Assembly (NCBI GenBank): GCA_027922465.2
Contig: BQMF02000053.1
Coordinates: 1,178,001 to 1,242,000 of the forward strand
Reading direction: 5' to 3'
DNA length: 64,000 nucleotides
Source of the DNA: Turritopsis dohrnii
Lineage: Eukaryota; Cnidaria; Hydrozoa; Anthoathecata; Oceaniidae
Shown here piece by piece: positions 22,871-33,222 of the stretch. A program made the position numbers and the translations under genes. How positions within the stretch are numbered: the first letter of the stretch is position 1; each line of letters begins with the position of its first letter. A model generated the notes under the pieces. It was not told the DNA's origin and made no database searches. It saw only the letters and a program-made list of their open reading frames with translations.

Positions 22871-22983
22871 TTCATGAATTGCCTATGGAGATATGTTGCT
22901 ATTGACTAAAAGCTCTTGGTATAAGATATGGAGATATGTTGCTATTGACTAAAAGCTCATGATTTTCCATGCGCAATTCATGG
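22871..22983. repeat. 31-bp direct repeat within a small inverted repeat
   Basis: ATGGAGATATGTTGCTATTG plus eleven further bases occurs at 22885-22915 and again at 22928-22958. The pair is bracketed by TTCATGAATTGC (about 22871) and GCAATTCATGG (about 22973), which are inverted copies. It lies 5' of the micro-exon gene, in its possible promoter or leader region. Confidence 0.6.
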
Positions 22984-23397
22984 TAACAGAGTACACGACG
23001 GGAACGTAAGTCAATGGGACTTGTACTCCACCTAAAGAAGAAATGAACATATCATGTGATATAAGTTGATTACATTTCTTCAGTATTTAATATAACAGTT
23101 GACAGCTGGCACCTTAAGGAACAGTCATCGTATATCAGAAAAGCAGAGACGGTTGTTCTACTATAAACAGCATTAACGAACTACCTGGCGGATAGAGTAA
23201 ATATCACACTGGCAAGTTTACACAAAGGAAAACCATACACAGTGTAACAAACATCCATCACATCTGCCACAATAATACACATGTTACTGAACTAACAGAA
23301 GGGCACAGATTATGTCAAATAAAAAAGTGTTCAAAAATAAACACAAAACATTTATGACAGAAAAACTGCACAATAAACAAAACAATAAATAGATAGT
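22984..23397. other. Helitron spacer between helicase and micro-exon gene
   Basis: AT-rich. On the minus strand an acceptor-like TTTCTTCTTTAG ends at about 23033, so a leader exon for the downstream gene could start there. The 3' end of the helicase transcript should also lie here. Confidence 0.35.
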
Positions 23398-26300
23398 TTA
23401 CTGTAAAACTTGTGGGAAGATAACATTCTGTGTATACAACTTCCCATTGATGTAACCTTGTTTACCTGTGGCAGCAACTTTGACTTTAACATTATCAAAT
23501 GCCTTTGCCCTAGAACAGGCTACATATAGTTGACCATGTGAAAAGCACGGTCGTTGTAGAAACAAACCAATTCTTTCAAATGTTTGACCTTGACTCTTAT
23601 TAATAGTGAAAGAATAAGCCAAACGAATCGGCAGTTGTCTACGTTTTAAAGTGAAAGGCATACCTGTGTCAGAGGGTGACAATTGTACCCTAGGTATGAA
23701 AATAGTTTCTCCAACAGCTGACCCTGTCAAAACGTCAGCTTTAATAAAATTCTGCGATAATTCCCGAACAATCAAGCGTGTCCCATTGCAAAGACCCTTC
23801 TTGATGTTCAAATTTCGTAAAAGCATAATTATTGCTCCAACTTTAAGTTTCAAACAATGTGGAGGCATACCGGATGGTGTGATGCTATTTAAAAAATCAA
23901 GCGGATAATTTTGTCGCTCATCCTCATCATCACAATCAACTTCATCAGCACTATAATAGCAAACTGGATCACCAGGCAATCTTTCCAACACTTCGTTATT
24001 AATTATTAATGACTGCTCATTTGTAGGTGTCAAAATAGCAGTTGAAGCATTTTGGTGAGGTTCCAGGCCGTCAAACATGACTGAAATAAGTGATGTGTTT
24101 TCAGACACGACACAGCAATCTGGAATTTCAATGGCACCTTTAGCAGGATCTGCTTGTTTTAATGGCAGTTCCCCATTACCCAATTGTAGCAGCCACTGAC
24201 AGAATTGTTGTTCTTCAGGTCTAGCTCTCATGTTTTGAGTTAATGTGAATTTTGACACTGAAGCCCACAATGCAGAACTGGTTAAGCACACCTCAATAAC
24301 ATCAGTGGGTTTTGCTTTCTTTACAACAGGTAAGCCATTGACGGAAATCTCCGCCCCATAACATTACTTTGCCACCAGAAGAAGTATCGTTGTTGCATAC
24401 ATCACGAAGTAATCGATCGATGGCATGAAAAATATGGGTGGAAACCATTGTCGCTTCATCGATGAGAAACAGGTCCACACTTCGTAAGTATTCAGCATGT
24501 TTTGATGTTGGAGTTACATTACAAACACTGGTTTCTAAAACAGGAACAGGCAAACGAAGTAATGAATGCAATGTACACCCACCAGAAAGTAAAGTGGCTG
24601 TAATACCTGTATATGCAGCAGTAGCGACTTTCCAACCTCTTGCCCTACATGCTGCTATAACATAGTTGTATGTAAATGTTTTACCTGTGCCAGCTGGTCC
24701 ATCAAGATAAAACAATGTATCAGGTTGTGCCAAGGCGTGACGTACATTGGAAACAGCAGATAATATCGCATCTGCTACAGCCACCTGCTGCTCATTAAGC
24801 AGAGGCCTTACCTGAAGTGCCTGGTCAATGTATACATTTAGATCAACTTCTTCCTCGTCAATTTGTTCAATTAACTCAGGAAGGTTTAATTGTGTTAAAG
24901 ACATACCAAATTGTTTCAGTATGTTTTCGATATATCCCAAAACCTTTTGCTCAGCTTGGGTAACAGTTAATGTGCGCACATAATCCTCACACAATTGATC
25001 CTTGAATGTATTCCACAGTTCCAGTGGATTCAATGGCTCACAGTGTGTCAATATTGTAACGAACAGCTGCCTCAATTGTTGTGGCATTTGGAATGTAGAT
25101 GCCTCATCCAATGTATTGTGCCATTCCTCATCATCTTGAAGAAGACCTCTTGCAATACATGCTTCACGAAATGTATCAAAAACTACACCATTGAATGTGC
25201 GCAAATACTCAAATGATGTGGCACCAGGAACATGAAGCAATAAAACATGAAGGAAAAGTCTTTCTCCTTCTGTTGGTCTTGCATTGTATAGTCGAGCAAT
25301 TATTGGCTTATATGTTTTATCTCTTGCTTTCCATTTTTTTTCCTTATCATGAAATACATAATGATATGGAATGTCAGGAAACAGATATTGTCGGGCATCA
25401 GGATCTTCAACATTCAATTTGAACCATGCTGTGAGGTGAGTGTCTCTCATAGATGCCCTGTCTGCAGCTGCATACTCTTCACCAGGCTGAAAATAAACCC
25501 GTTGAAGATCCGGCAAATGCACTGCCAATCTTTTGATACAGTGTGATTTCTCATGCATGGAGAACTCAAATATTCTCCACAGAGCTTCAGGTGCACTAGC
25601 ATATCGAGCATCTAAAAAAGTTTTAATTTCATCATATTGCAATTGTTCATTAATTTCGACATGCGCTCGATCATGTCCTTTATATACGTATTTGAATAAA
25701 TATTTAACACTTTTTATAGAAGTACAGGCTTCCAAATTTATATGTGCATTATATTTCTTTGATAACCAAGGACAGTATGGAACTACCCATCGATTATCTA
25801 AATCTGCATTTTTAACCCTTACAGTTCGACCATTATTCCGTCTGCGATACAAAGGATAGCCATTAACATTCATTTGTGTTGCATCACAGAATGATTTGGG
25901 AAAATCTTTGGTACAGTTACCATCGTCTCCCATACAAACAGAAGTCGCATTGTAAATCCCACATGGGCCATGTATCATACACGATTTGATAATGTTGTGT
26001 AGTTCTGGCTCCTCATCTGGATCAGGAATTTCAGCACATATCAAGCTGTCAACATCATCAGCATTTTGTAACTTATCCTCTTGTGCTAAATGAATAAGAA
26101 TATGGGCATGAGGTAAAGAACGCTTTTGAAACTCAATCACATAAAGGTGAGAAATTGTTTTCCCCAATACACCATTTTTTATGACATCATTTAAAAGTGC
26201 TTTCAATTTCAAATTAAAAACACGTGCAACTAAATCAGGACGATAATGCGCTGGCTCATTATCTAAATTTTCCGTAATTTCTTTCCATTTCGGATTACAC

Positions 26301-27958
26301 GTAAAGGTGCAGAACAAATCAGGTTTTCCCATTTTAGTCACCATAGCCATTGCATCTTGGTAATTTTGTTGCATAGCTCTTGGACTGCCCTGAAAAGACG
26401 ATGGTAATATCACAGGTCTGCCTGCATTTAAACCTCTATTTCCTGCAACATTGGCAAGATGATCAATCAACCCTCGATATTGCTCAACACGTAGCACATT
26501 CTGGTTTCTCCGAATATAGTTGAGACGATCAGATTCAACCTTACAGTAACAGTCAACCGCGAATTGTTGAAATAATTTTTTACCTTTTAAGATGGGATTA
26601 AAATTATTTCTGTAGGAAAACCTATAAGTATAATATTGTAATGCAGTTGTGCGACACCGACTACCTGTAGCATATTCAGCTACATGAGGAATATCTGTAG
26701 TCCAACCAGACTCTCCCCTTGGAAAAAAGACTGGATAAACCATGGGATCCAGATGAGGTGAATCTGTTGGTAGACATTGCAATGGTCTGTCTCGAGGATA
26801 AACAACAATATTCCGAGTGGCAGGTGGTGCACCATCTTCACCAACAAAAACAGCTGCTACTTCATCATGGTGGGGTAGATTGTAACGTCGCCGATCGCCA
26901 CCACTCCTCAGGTGCATTTTAACCTAAATTTTAAGATGTAAGATTTTGAAAATAAATGATTTTAAAAAAACCTACAAAGTTCACTGATAAATAAAACAAA
27001 ATTTTACCAAAGATGGTTGGCGATTTTGTTCTTGGGCAAGCCGTAATTCCTCAGATTCTACCTCACTCATGTGTTTGTATGCAGCAGCGTAAGGACTTTC
27101 TCTAATAATGATTTCTTGTAAATTTTGCATAACCTCAGGGGAGAAACCTTGATTTTCAGGTCTCGCCATTCTTTCATTGAATGCATCCATCCCATCATAA
27201 ATGTACAACTGACCATATGATGGAGGAACACCTTCTGCTGGATGCAAGTTCCCAGTACGATGACAAACCTGACCATTAATTCGAAAGACAGGTGGTCCAT
27301 GACCTGGTGGTACAGCCAATTTTGCACCCATTCACGCAAAAGCGACGGAGCTGTTAAACTTTCTAATATTTTCTTGAAAGTTCTTTGCTTGATTCGTATT
27401 ACCTACTAAAAAATCTCTAAGATCATTAGGATAGGTAATATTATTAAGATGAATCTTGCCATTATGACAACACTTGAAGTTAGTTTCGTCTGTAAACATT
27501 TTAGCACTACAAAATTGACAATATTTGTCCATAGTGCCTAAATAATGCTGCTCAGGTAATATATTTGGTTGGCGCGCAGCACGATGCAAAGGACCATTCA
27601 TATTACGCCGACCAGCCCGCCTTGCTCTCATATGACGCGCATTACTATTTTGCCTGGCTAATCTTCGATCATCATTTTCAAGATGGCGAAGTTGAAATTG
27701 TCTTTCAGCATTATTAACCCGAATTCGCTCATTTTCAAATGTAACTGGCTGAACAATTTGCTGAACATCTGATACACCACCAGCCAAATTATTAGCCTGT
27801 ATCTCCCTGCGCCTTGCCTCAGCTACATCTTCATGTGCAAATCTGCGCTGAATAACAGAGCGAATTTGCTGCTGATCAGATAGTTGCAAAGCAAACTGGC
27901 CATTCCTAAAAGTTGCTTGAAAGCCTGGAATGACATTATTGCCTGTGATATTAAACAT
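23398..27958 (-). pseudogene. Helitron Rep/helicase (RepHel) with one stop and one frameshift
   Basis: The start ATG at 27958 (MFNITG) follows a likely 5'UTR acceptor near 27975. The N-terminal part has a zinc-finger-like CQFCSAKMF...CCHNGKIHL. TGA at 27329-27331 interrupts just before MGAKLAV where the family normally has Ser. An 84-bp intron (26924-27007, GT-AG, phase 0) follows. The next exon holds the Rep domain: the two-His motif (EFQKRSLPHAHILI) and the paired-Tyr motif (YLFKYVYKG). A Pif1-like helicase follows: Walker A DGPAGTGKT, Walker B LFLIDEA, then GGDFRQ at about 24340. There a 1-nt shift moves coding sense to the frame 24291-23398, which carries LKVGAIIMLLRNLNIKKG, TINKSQGQTFER and SHGQLYVACSR. 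Apart from these two lesions it is full length. Rep would nick and join single strands while the helicase unwinds the element. Confidence 0.9.
26924..27007 (-). other. Intron in the Helitron Rep/helicase gene
   Basis: On the minus strand the donor GTAAAA follows ...CCATCTTTG and the acceptor TTTAG precedes GTTAAAATGCAC. Removing it keeps the frame across SL-VKMHLRSGG, and without removal the upstream frame stops after a few codons. Phase 0, 84 bp. Confidence 0.8.
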
Positions 27959-28911
27959 GATGTATAAAGTTAAAACTATAGGTAAAATCAAGTAAATAGA
28001 TAGCCTATTTACACAAAGATAGGAAGGTATAGCTACCCAAACAAACTGCACAACCTGGTAGAGAATAGAAATACAAAATAATGAAAACATTTAAATAAAC
28101 AATAACTTTTATAATGATAATAACAAAACATACCTTTATCAAAAGAGGTTTTTATCTTTTGTTATTCTAATCACTACTTTTGCAAACAAAATCTAAGAGA
28201 AGAAAAAACTAAAAAAAATAATTTGCGAATTCAAAAACCAATTAAAAGATTATAAAATAAAGTACAGATAAGTTTTAAAAACTAAAAAAAATAATTTCAC
28301 AAAATAAAGGAGGAAATACCTCAAAAACCTCCTCAAGAACCGGGAACTCTTTCTTTCAAACTCTTCTTTCAAATCACTTTAACTTGAAAAATCACTGAAA
28401 AAATAAACACATAAATGGTAAATTCCTTTTTCTTTAACCAATTGTAAATTCACCATTCAAATCTGCTTACCTTTCTAATTTCTTTCAGTTTCGTTTATCC
28501 AAACTTTTAAATCACTTTAACTTGAAAAATCACTGAAAAAATGAAAACATACAGTAAATTCCTTCTCTTTAACCGATTGTGAGTTCCCGTTACCTTTCTA
28601 ATTTCTTTCAGTTTCGTTTATCCGAACGATATTTTCAAAAAATATTCACTCGACCGTGACCAACACAATCCTTTTCCGATGCGAAATAAATTGTTTACAT
28701 TTTGATCGAACTTAGTTACTATAGTTTCAACGTTCGAAATGATATAAATAAACGGCAGTGTAAGGGTAGCACTTAGAAAAATATCTGTCGCCGCTACGTG
28801 GCTTTACGACGAAAAGGGAAAAAATAAGAAGGATTTGACCGTGAGAAAAAAACCAAATATATCACTCTCTAAAATAAAAGTGTGACACACGTCCGCGTAT
28901 TAGGATATAGA
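27959..28911 (-). promoter_or_regulatory. Helitron 5' region: leader intron and 5' terminus
   Basis: On the minus strand a donor-like GATAAAGGTATG near 28131 and an acceptor-like ACCTATAG near 27975 suggest a 5'UTR intron of about 150 bp. Within 28370-28640 a segment containing TTTCTTTCAGTTTCGTTTATCC is nearly duplicated, as is AAATCACTTTAACTTGAAAA. The 5' terminal TC lies at 28910-28911. Subterminal TTTATTTTAGAGAGTGATAT is shared with 17296-17333. Confidence 0.5.
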
Positions 28912-29063
28912 TAGTAATTAATAACGATTTAATTTAGGGAAATATACTACTTTATATAGCGTCTTTAGAGCAACTAAAGTTTTTCTAGCCAAAACTCTTA
29001 GTGTCTAGGTCTCTGACCGCGCAGAAATTAAAAATGGTAGAATGCCGTGTCGAATTGGTGTAT
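28912..29063. other. Right arm and terminal repeat of the THAP/YqaJ element
   Basis: Resumes the host element after the Helitron. Minus-strand similarity to 17464-17535 (AATTCGACACG, GAGACCTAGA versus GAGGTCTGGA, TTGGCTAGAAAA) identifies the right terminal repeat. Confidence 0.6.
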
Positions 29064-29480
29064 TTCGAGTCGTTTTTGCGGTCACTTCTTCATAACAGTG
29101 CGTCCGTCCACGGAAATATCGACGTTATTTTTCTACGACTAGTAATCCGTCACGCCAACGCTACTGTAGTACATTTTTGTGTGATCTTACGTGACGAATC
29201 CTTATTCAAAATCACCGTTCACAAATTTTAATGCAGCAGCCAAAGGTTTCGTTTCACCTTTTGTAGTTGGGTATGTAAGCCCATGGACGTGTACTTTTTT
29301 TTCCAGGTACCGTACTAACAGTTGATAACACGGCATTATTCCCAGTAAAATCCTCGTTCCTATGCGTAGCAAAAATTTATACTAAATTACTACAATTTTC
29401 ATTTGCATCATTTTTGATTTGACTTCGCTAGCCTCAGGGTCACAGGACAATGATTCAGCTAGCTTGTTGTTGAAAATTGT
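29064..29480. other. No gene recognised
   Basis: No repeat partner noticed in the window. A short plus-strand open frame overlaps its start but has no motif. Confidence 0.4.
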
Positions 29481-29720
29481 TCAGCTACCCCGGATACATA
29501 TGCAGACTGATTGCATCAATGAAAAGGCGATTTTTTTCTTGATCCATGATGCTATGAGGTCATAACGGCTTTTTCTTTTCTCTGGGATCAATTCTGCCAA
29601 TCGCTTATAAAATTTGCTGCATTCTCGGCCCATGCCCCCAGTTGCAGAAAAAATCAGTGGGATGAACGTACCATGTTCAACTTCGAGGATACGCTTATTA
29701 TAAAGCTTCTGACGTGTACT
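29481..29720 (-). pseudogene. C-terminal remnant of a reverse-transcriptase-type element
   Basis: The minus-strand frame contains FIPLIFSATGGMGREC, YKRLAELI and FSLMQSVCICIRGS. This tail (TPLIFS.TGGMG...RLAE...R.K..F.L..S...C.RGS) is, to my knowledge, common at the C-terminus of reverse-transcriptase-related elements in cnidarians and molluscs. The upstream part is cut off where a small Helitron begins at 29721. No catalytic motif remains. Confidence 0.5.
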
Positions 29721-30400
29721 TCTATATATTAATACCCGATTCTCTGTCTGTCTGTCTGTCTGTTTGTTTGTTTGTCTGTCACGCAAAATGATAGATTAAG
29801 TTGTGAGAGTGATTATTTTATTTTATTTTGTGCGACGTCAGTGTGAAACCATTGTATTGAGACCCTAATCGAATGCGACGTTTAGGGAAAATGATCTCCG
29901 TAACCAATAGGGATAACTGACGTCTTTTGGGGTCCGCGATACAGGCGATAGAGTGACGAAAAATTTGAGTCTAATTTTTTTGGGGGACGGGTCTATGACG
30001 TCATCAAAATTTAGATCGACGATATCTCCGAAACGGTTGATCGTAGGAAAACGATCCCATACATTTTTTTGATCAGTTTTTCGAGCTCTACAACATGGGC
30101 ACATTTATTATTGCCAAATCCTTAATTTTATTTTTCGCGAACTCAACGCAGACTGAACATGGGCGGCGAGCGACGACGAGACCTTGGGGGACGGGTCTGT
30201 GACGTCATCAAAATGTTTGAACGAAGATATCTTTCTAACGGTTGATCATAGAAAAAGGATCCCATACATTTTTAATCAGTTTTTCGAGCTCTACAACATG
30301 GGCACATTTATTATTGCCAAATCCTTAATTTTATTTTTCGTGAACCCAACGCAGGCTGAAGGTGGACATGGGCGGTGAGCGACGCCGCCTTGGCGGCTAG
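29721..30400 (+). mobile_element. Non-autonomous Helitron a
   Basis: Begins TCTATATATTAATACCCGAT and ends with GCCGCC-TT-GGCGG hairpin and CTAG at 30397-30400. The interior carries CTGT/GTTT-rich microsatellite, GTCACGCAAAATG, a GATCCCATACATTTTT segment and the GCTCTACAACATGGGCACA segment seen in its relatives. The last 210 bp are present twice (29991-30177 and 30189-30393), an internal direct duplication. Non-coding. Confidence 0.85.
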
Positions 30401-30871
30401 TCTATATATTAATAGCCGATTCTCCGTCTGTTTGTTTGTTTGTTTGTTTGCTTGTAAGTCACGCAAAATGGTAGGTGAGCTGCGAGAGAAATCATTTCTT
30501 TATTTTTACGCGACGTCAGTGTGAAGCCATTCTATTGAGACCCAAATAGAACTCGACGTTTAGGGAAAATTATCTCGGTAAACAATAGGGATAACTGACG
30601 TTTTTGGGGGTCCGCGATACAGGCGATGGGGTGATGAAAAATTTGGGTCCAATTTTTTTGGGGAGACGGGTCTGTGACGTCATCAAAATATTTGATCAAG
30701 GATATCTCCGGAACGGTTGGTCGTAGCGAAACGATCCCATACATTTTTTTGATCAGTTTATCGATCTCTACAACATGGGCACACTTATCATTGCGAATTC
30801 CTTAATTTAATTTTTCGTGACCTCTACGCAGGCTGGACATGGGCGGCGAGCTACGCCGCCTTGGCGGCTAG
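30401..30871 (+). mobile_element. Non-autonomous Helitron b, abutting Helitron a
   Basis: Starts TCTATATATTAATAGCCGAT with no base between it and the preceding CTAG. It ends in the same GCCGCC-TT-GGCGGCTAG at 30871, followed by T. About 70-80 percent similar to Helitron a by eye. Non-coding. Confidence 0.85.
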
Positions 30872-31644
30872 TTACGTGATTAATAACAGTGATTAGTATA
30901 AGGAGCAACGCTTACATTGCATTTTGTTTTGATCGTTTCGAACGTCTTTATTGGTTCGTGAGATTAAGAAACGATTACAATCTGAATTCTTTAATTAATA
31001 AAGATTTCATTGAAAAGCTGGCAATGATGAGCCATTCTAAAAAAAGTGTGACATTCAGTGTCACAAGCTGATACATTTAAAAAAAATTGCTACTCGTCAC
31101 AAGAAACACATTAAATTATTGGTAGTCACTTCGCTGGTAAACAGTTCTAAGTAACTTTAACAATTCTGATCGTTGAAAAAATATAAAAAGTAGTTTTTGT
31201 TGTGCCACACTTTGTAGTACTTGCCACACTTTGTAATACCTGCCGCACTTTGTAATAACAACTGCCACACTTTCTAATACCTGCCACACTTTGTAATAAT
31301 TTCTTGCCGCACTTTGTAATAAGTTTAATGCCACACTTTGTAGTAACCTTAATGCCACACTTTGTAATAACCTTTGCCGCACTTTGTTATAACGTTAAGC
31401 TGCCACACTTTGTAATAACATCTGCCACACTTTGTAATAACTTCAGTTTTTACATCCCTATACTTCAGAAATTTTAAAAAAAGAAAGCCATGTGTAATCA
31501 AAATGGCCTTTAAACCAGCGTCGTTCCCAGGACGTGTTTTCACTTTTGAAAAATATGGGGGGAGGGGTTCGCTATATATTTTTCAAGCAGTTAAATGGGT
31601 TTTTAAGAACTATTCACTTAACTTTTGGGTTAACTAGTAAGGAG

Positions 31645-32988
31645 TCTATATATTAATACCCGATGTTCTGTCTGTGTGTGTGTTTGTTTCTCATGCAAAA
31701 TGGTTGACGTTGTTACACAGACAAATGTAGTAACTCCAACAAATGCAATAACTCCGACAAATGTAGTACATTTTCTACTACAAATGTAGTAACGCTAAAT
31801 GTAGTAAAAATCAACGACAAATGTAGTAACTCTGACAAATGTAGTAAACCTATGTCAAATGTAGCAAACTCCTTGAACGTTGAAATAAGCCATAATTAGG
31901 CCAAACACATGAAGGTCTTTACCAAGTAACTGTTCAAGGGCTATCAGGTGGCCATATAAAAAAAATCAAAATCTTCAGCTACACTTACATAAAAACTTTA
32001 AAGGTTTTCAACATATAATATTCTAGGTGCTATCAACTGGTCATATAGTAGAACCCAAATTCGCGCATGCGCAGTGAAAACATTCAGGTAGAATCACTAC
32101 AAGGCACGTTTGTGGTAAAATTCATGCATGCATACATATACTTTCAGCACTGCTAACAAAGCATAAGATGCCTAATTATGGCTCATTTGCATATGTTTAC
32201 TGCGCATGCACGTTTCATTTTATGGCTACTTGACAGCCCTTACAAAGCTAATTGATGAATACGTTCATGTTTTCGCCTGATTATGACCCATTTTGCTTGT
32301 ATTGACAGTCTCTTACTACGCATGTGCGAATTGCAGGCTTATTACGCAGGCACCTGATAGCACTGGAAAAGTTGCTTGGTGAAGACCTATGAACTTTGCC
32401 CAATTATGGCTCATTTAGCTCATATTAGCGGATTTTCTACTGCACATGCAGTTGGCATTATTATGTGACCACCAGCCCTTGAAAAGTTATCTGGTGAAGA
32501 CCTTCATGTGTTTGGCCTTACTATGCCTCAATCTTAAAGGCGTTTGCTACATTTAGCCGTACAACATTTCTCGTTGATCTTTACTACATTTGTCGGAGTT
32601 ACTACATTTATCGGTGTAACAGTCGTGAGCTGTGAGAAAAATCACACATAAACTATTTCTCTTTTTGTGCGCGACGTCAGCGAGGTTAAGCCAATGCATT
32701 GAGACCCAAATCTATTGCAAAGTTTTGGTCTGCGCTTTTTGGGGCCCGCAATATTGGCCATGGGATGACGAGAAAAGTTTGGGGAGACGAGGCTCTATGA
32801 CGGCAATAAAATTTTGAAACGGTTCGTCATAGACATTTCTTTTTGTACATTCTTATGCTCAGAATTTCAAGTGCTATAAAATGGTTTGCATCTTGCATCA
32901 CTTTTGCCAATTCATAAATATTAATTTTCATGAACTTTTTGGGTGACAACTGAATATGAGTGCAGGGCGGCGCCGCCTTGACTGCTGG
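31645..32988 (+). mobile_element. Non-autonomous Helitron e, interrupted
   Basis: 5' end TCTATATATTAATACCCGAT at 31645. The 3' end has GCCGCCTTGACTGCTGG at 32972-32988, a degraded hairpin ending CTGG (fits CTRR) followed by T. The interior GACGTCAGCG and TTTTGGGGCCCGC segments match its relatives. It is split by another element at 31711-32621. Confidence 0.65.
31711..32621. mobile_element. Element with ACAAATGTAGTAA-array termini nested in Helitron e
   Basis: Ends TGTTACACAGACAAATG and CATTTATCGGTGTAACA. The left terminal region has about eight spaced copies of ACAAATGTAGTAA, and the right has four in inverse orientation. Flanks GACGT and GTCGT may be an imperfect 5-bp duplication. The interior (31890-32530) has three diverged direct repeats with the theme CTTTACCAAGTAACTGTTCA / GACAGCCCTTACAAAGC / AGCACTGGAAAAGTTGC. 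Non-coding. Confidence 0.6.
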
Positions 32989-33222
32989 TTAAGATTAAAA
33001 TGTGATTGTGCTTTTAAATTATTACAAAGTGTGGCAGATATTATCACAAAGTGTGGCAGCTTAACGTTATTACAAAGTGTGGCAAAGGTTATTACAAAGT
33101 GTGGCATTAAGGTTACTACAAAGTGTGGCAAGAAGTTATTATATATTAAGTGTGGCAGGTGTTATTACAAAGTGTGGCAGGTATTACAAAGTGTGGTATG
33201 TATTACAAAGTGTGGCACAACA

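Larger units (their letters stand above)
21018..28911 (-). mobile_element. Helitron with exact ends, encoding Rep/helicase and a second gene
   Basis: Rolling-circle transposon on the minus strand. The 5' end at 28911 reads TCTATATCCTAATACGCG and the 3' end at 21018 reads ...CGGGTTACTAG, with a hairpin next to it. The flanking bases are A at 21017 and T at 28912, the A/T target typical of Helitrons, with no duplication. In order it carries a 5' leader with an intron, the Rep/helicase gene (27958 to 23398), a spacer, a nine-exon micro-exon gene (22735 to 21604) and the 3' hairpin. It is inserted just upstream of the THAP-transposase frame of a THAP/YqaJ element. Its main gene has a stop and a frameshift, so it is probably no longer autonomous. 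Confidence 0.88.
17455..29063. mobile_element. THAP/YqaJ two-gene DNA transposon split by a Helitron
   Basis: Diverged inverted terminal repeats lie at about 17455-17535 and 28985-29063; both contain AATTCGACACG and TTGGCTAGAAAA in the right relative orientation. The left gene (SAP-SWIM-YqaJ, plus) and right gene (THAP-DDE, minus) converge. A complete Helitron occupies 21018-28911, so the element itself is only about 3.7 kb. Its left arm ends at 21017 with A and its right arm resumes at 28912 with T, as expected for Helitron insertion between A and T. Both genes are broken. Confidence 0.7.
31198..33222. mobile_element. Element whose terminal repeats are arrays of a GTGGCA motif
   Basis: Both ends read TGTTGTGCCACACTTTGTA inward. 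Each terminal region is an array of a 15-16 bp motif (TTACAAAGTGTGGCA or its complement) spaced by 2-10 variable bases: about eleven copies in 31200-31440 and about nine in 33020-33222. The flanks GTTTT and GTTCT may be a 5-bp target duplication with one mismatch. A Helitron (31645-32988) sits inside. The apparent 64-94 codon frames across the arrays (YYKVWQ repeats) are products of the motif, not genes. Confidence 0.65.

Noticed and set aside
23651..26922. Plus-strand frames of 65-108 codons over 23.6-26.9 kb
   Set aside because: Antisense shadows of the Helitron Rep/helicase gene.
27332..28090. Start of the helicase at 28090 (longer open frame)
   Set aside because: The extra 44 residues are hydrophobic and lie over a likely 5'UTR intron acceptor; ATG at 27958 fits better.
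31200..31440. CRISPR-like look: short repeats with variable spacers
   Set aside because: Repeats are 15-16 bp with 2-10 bp spacers, mirrored at the other end of an element, in eukaryotic DNA without cas genes.
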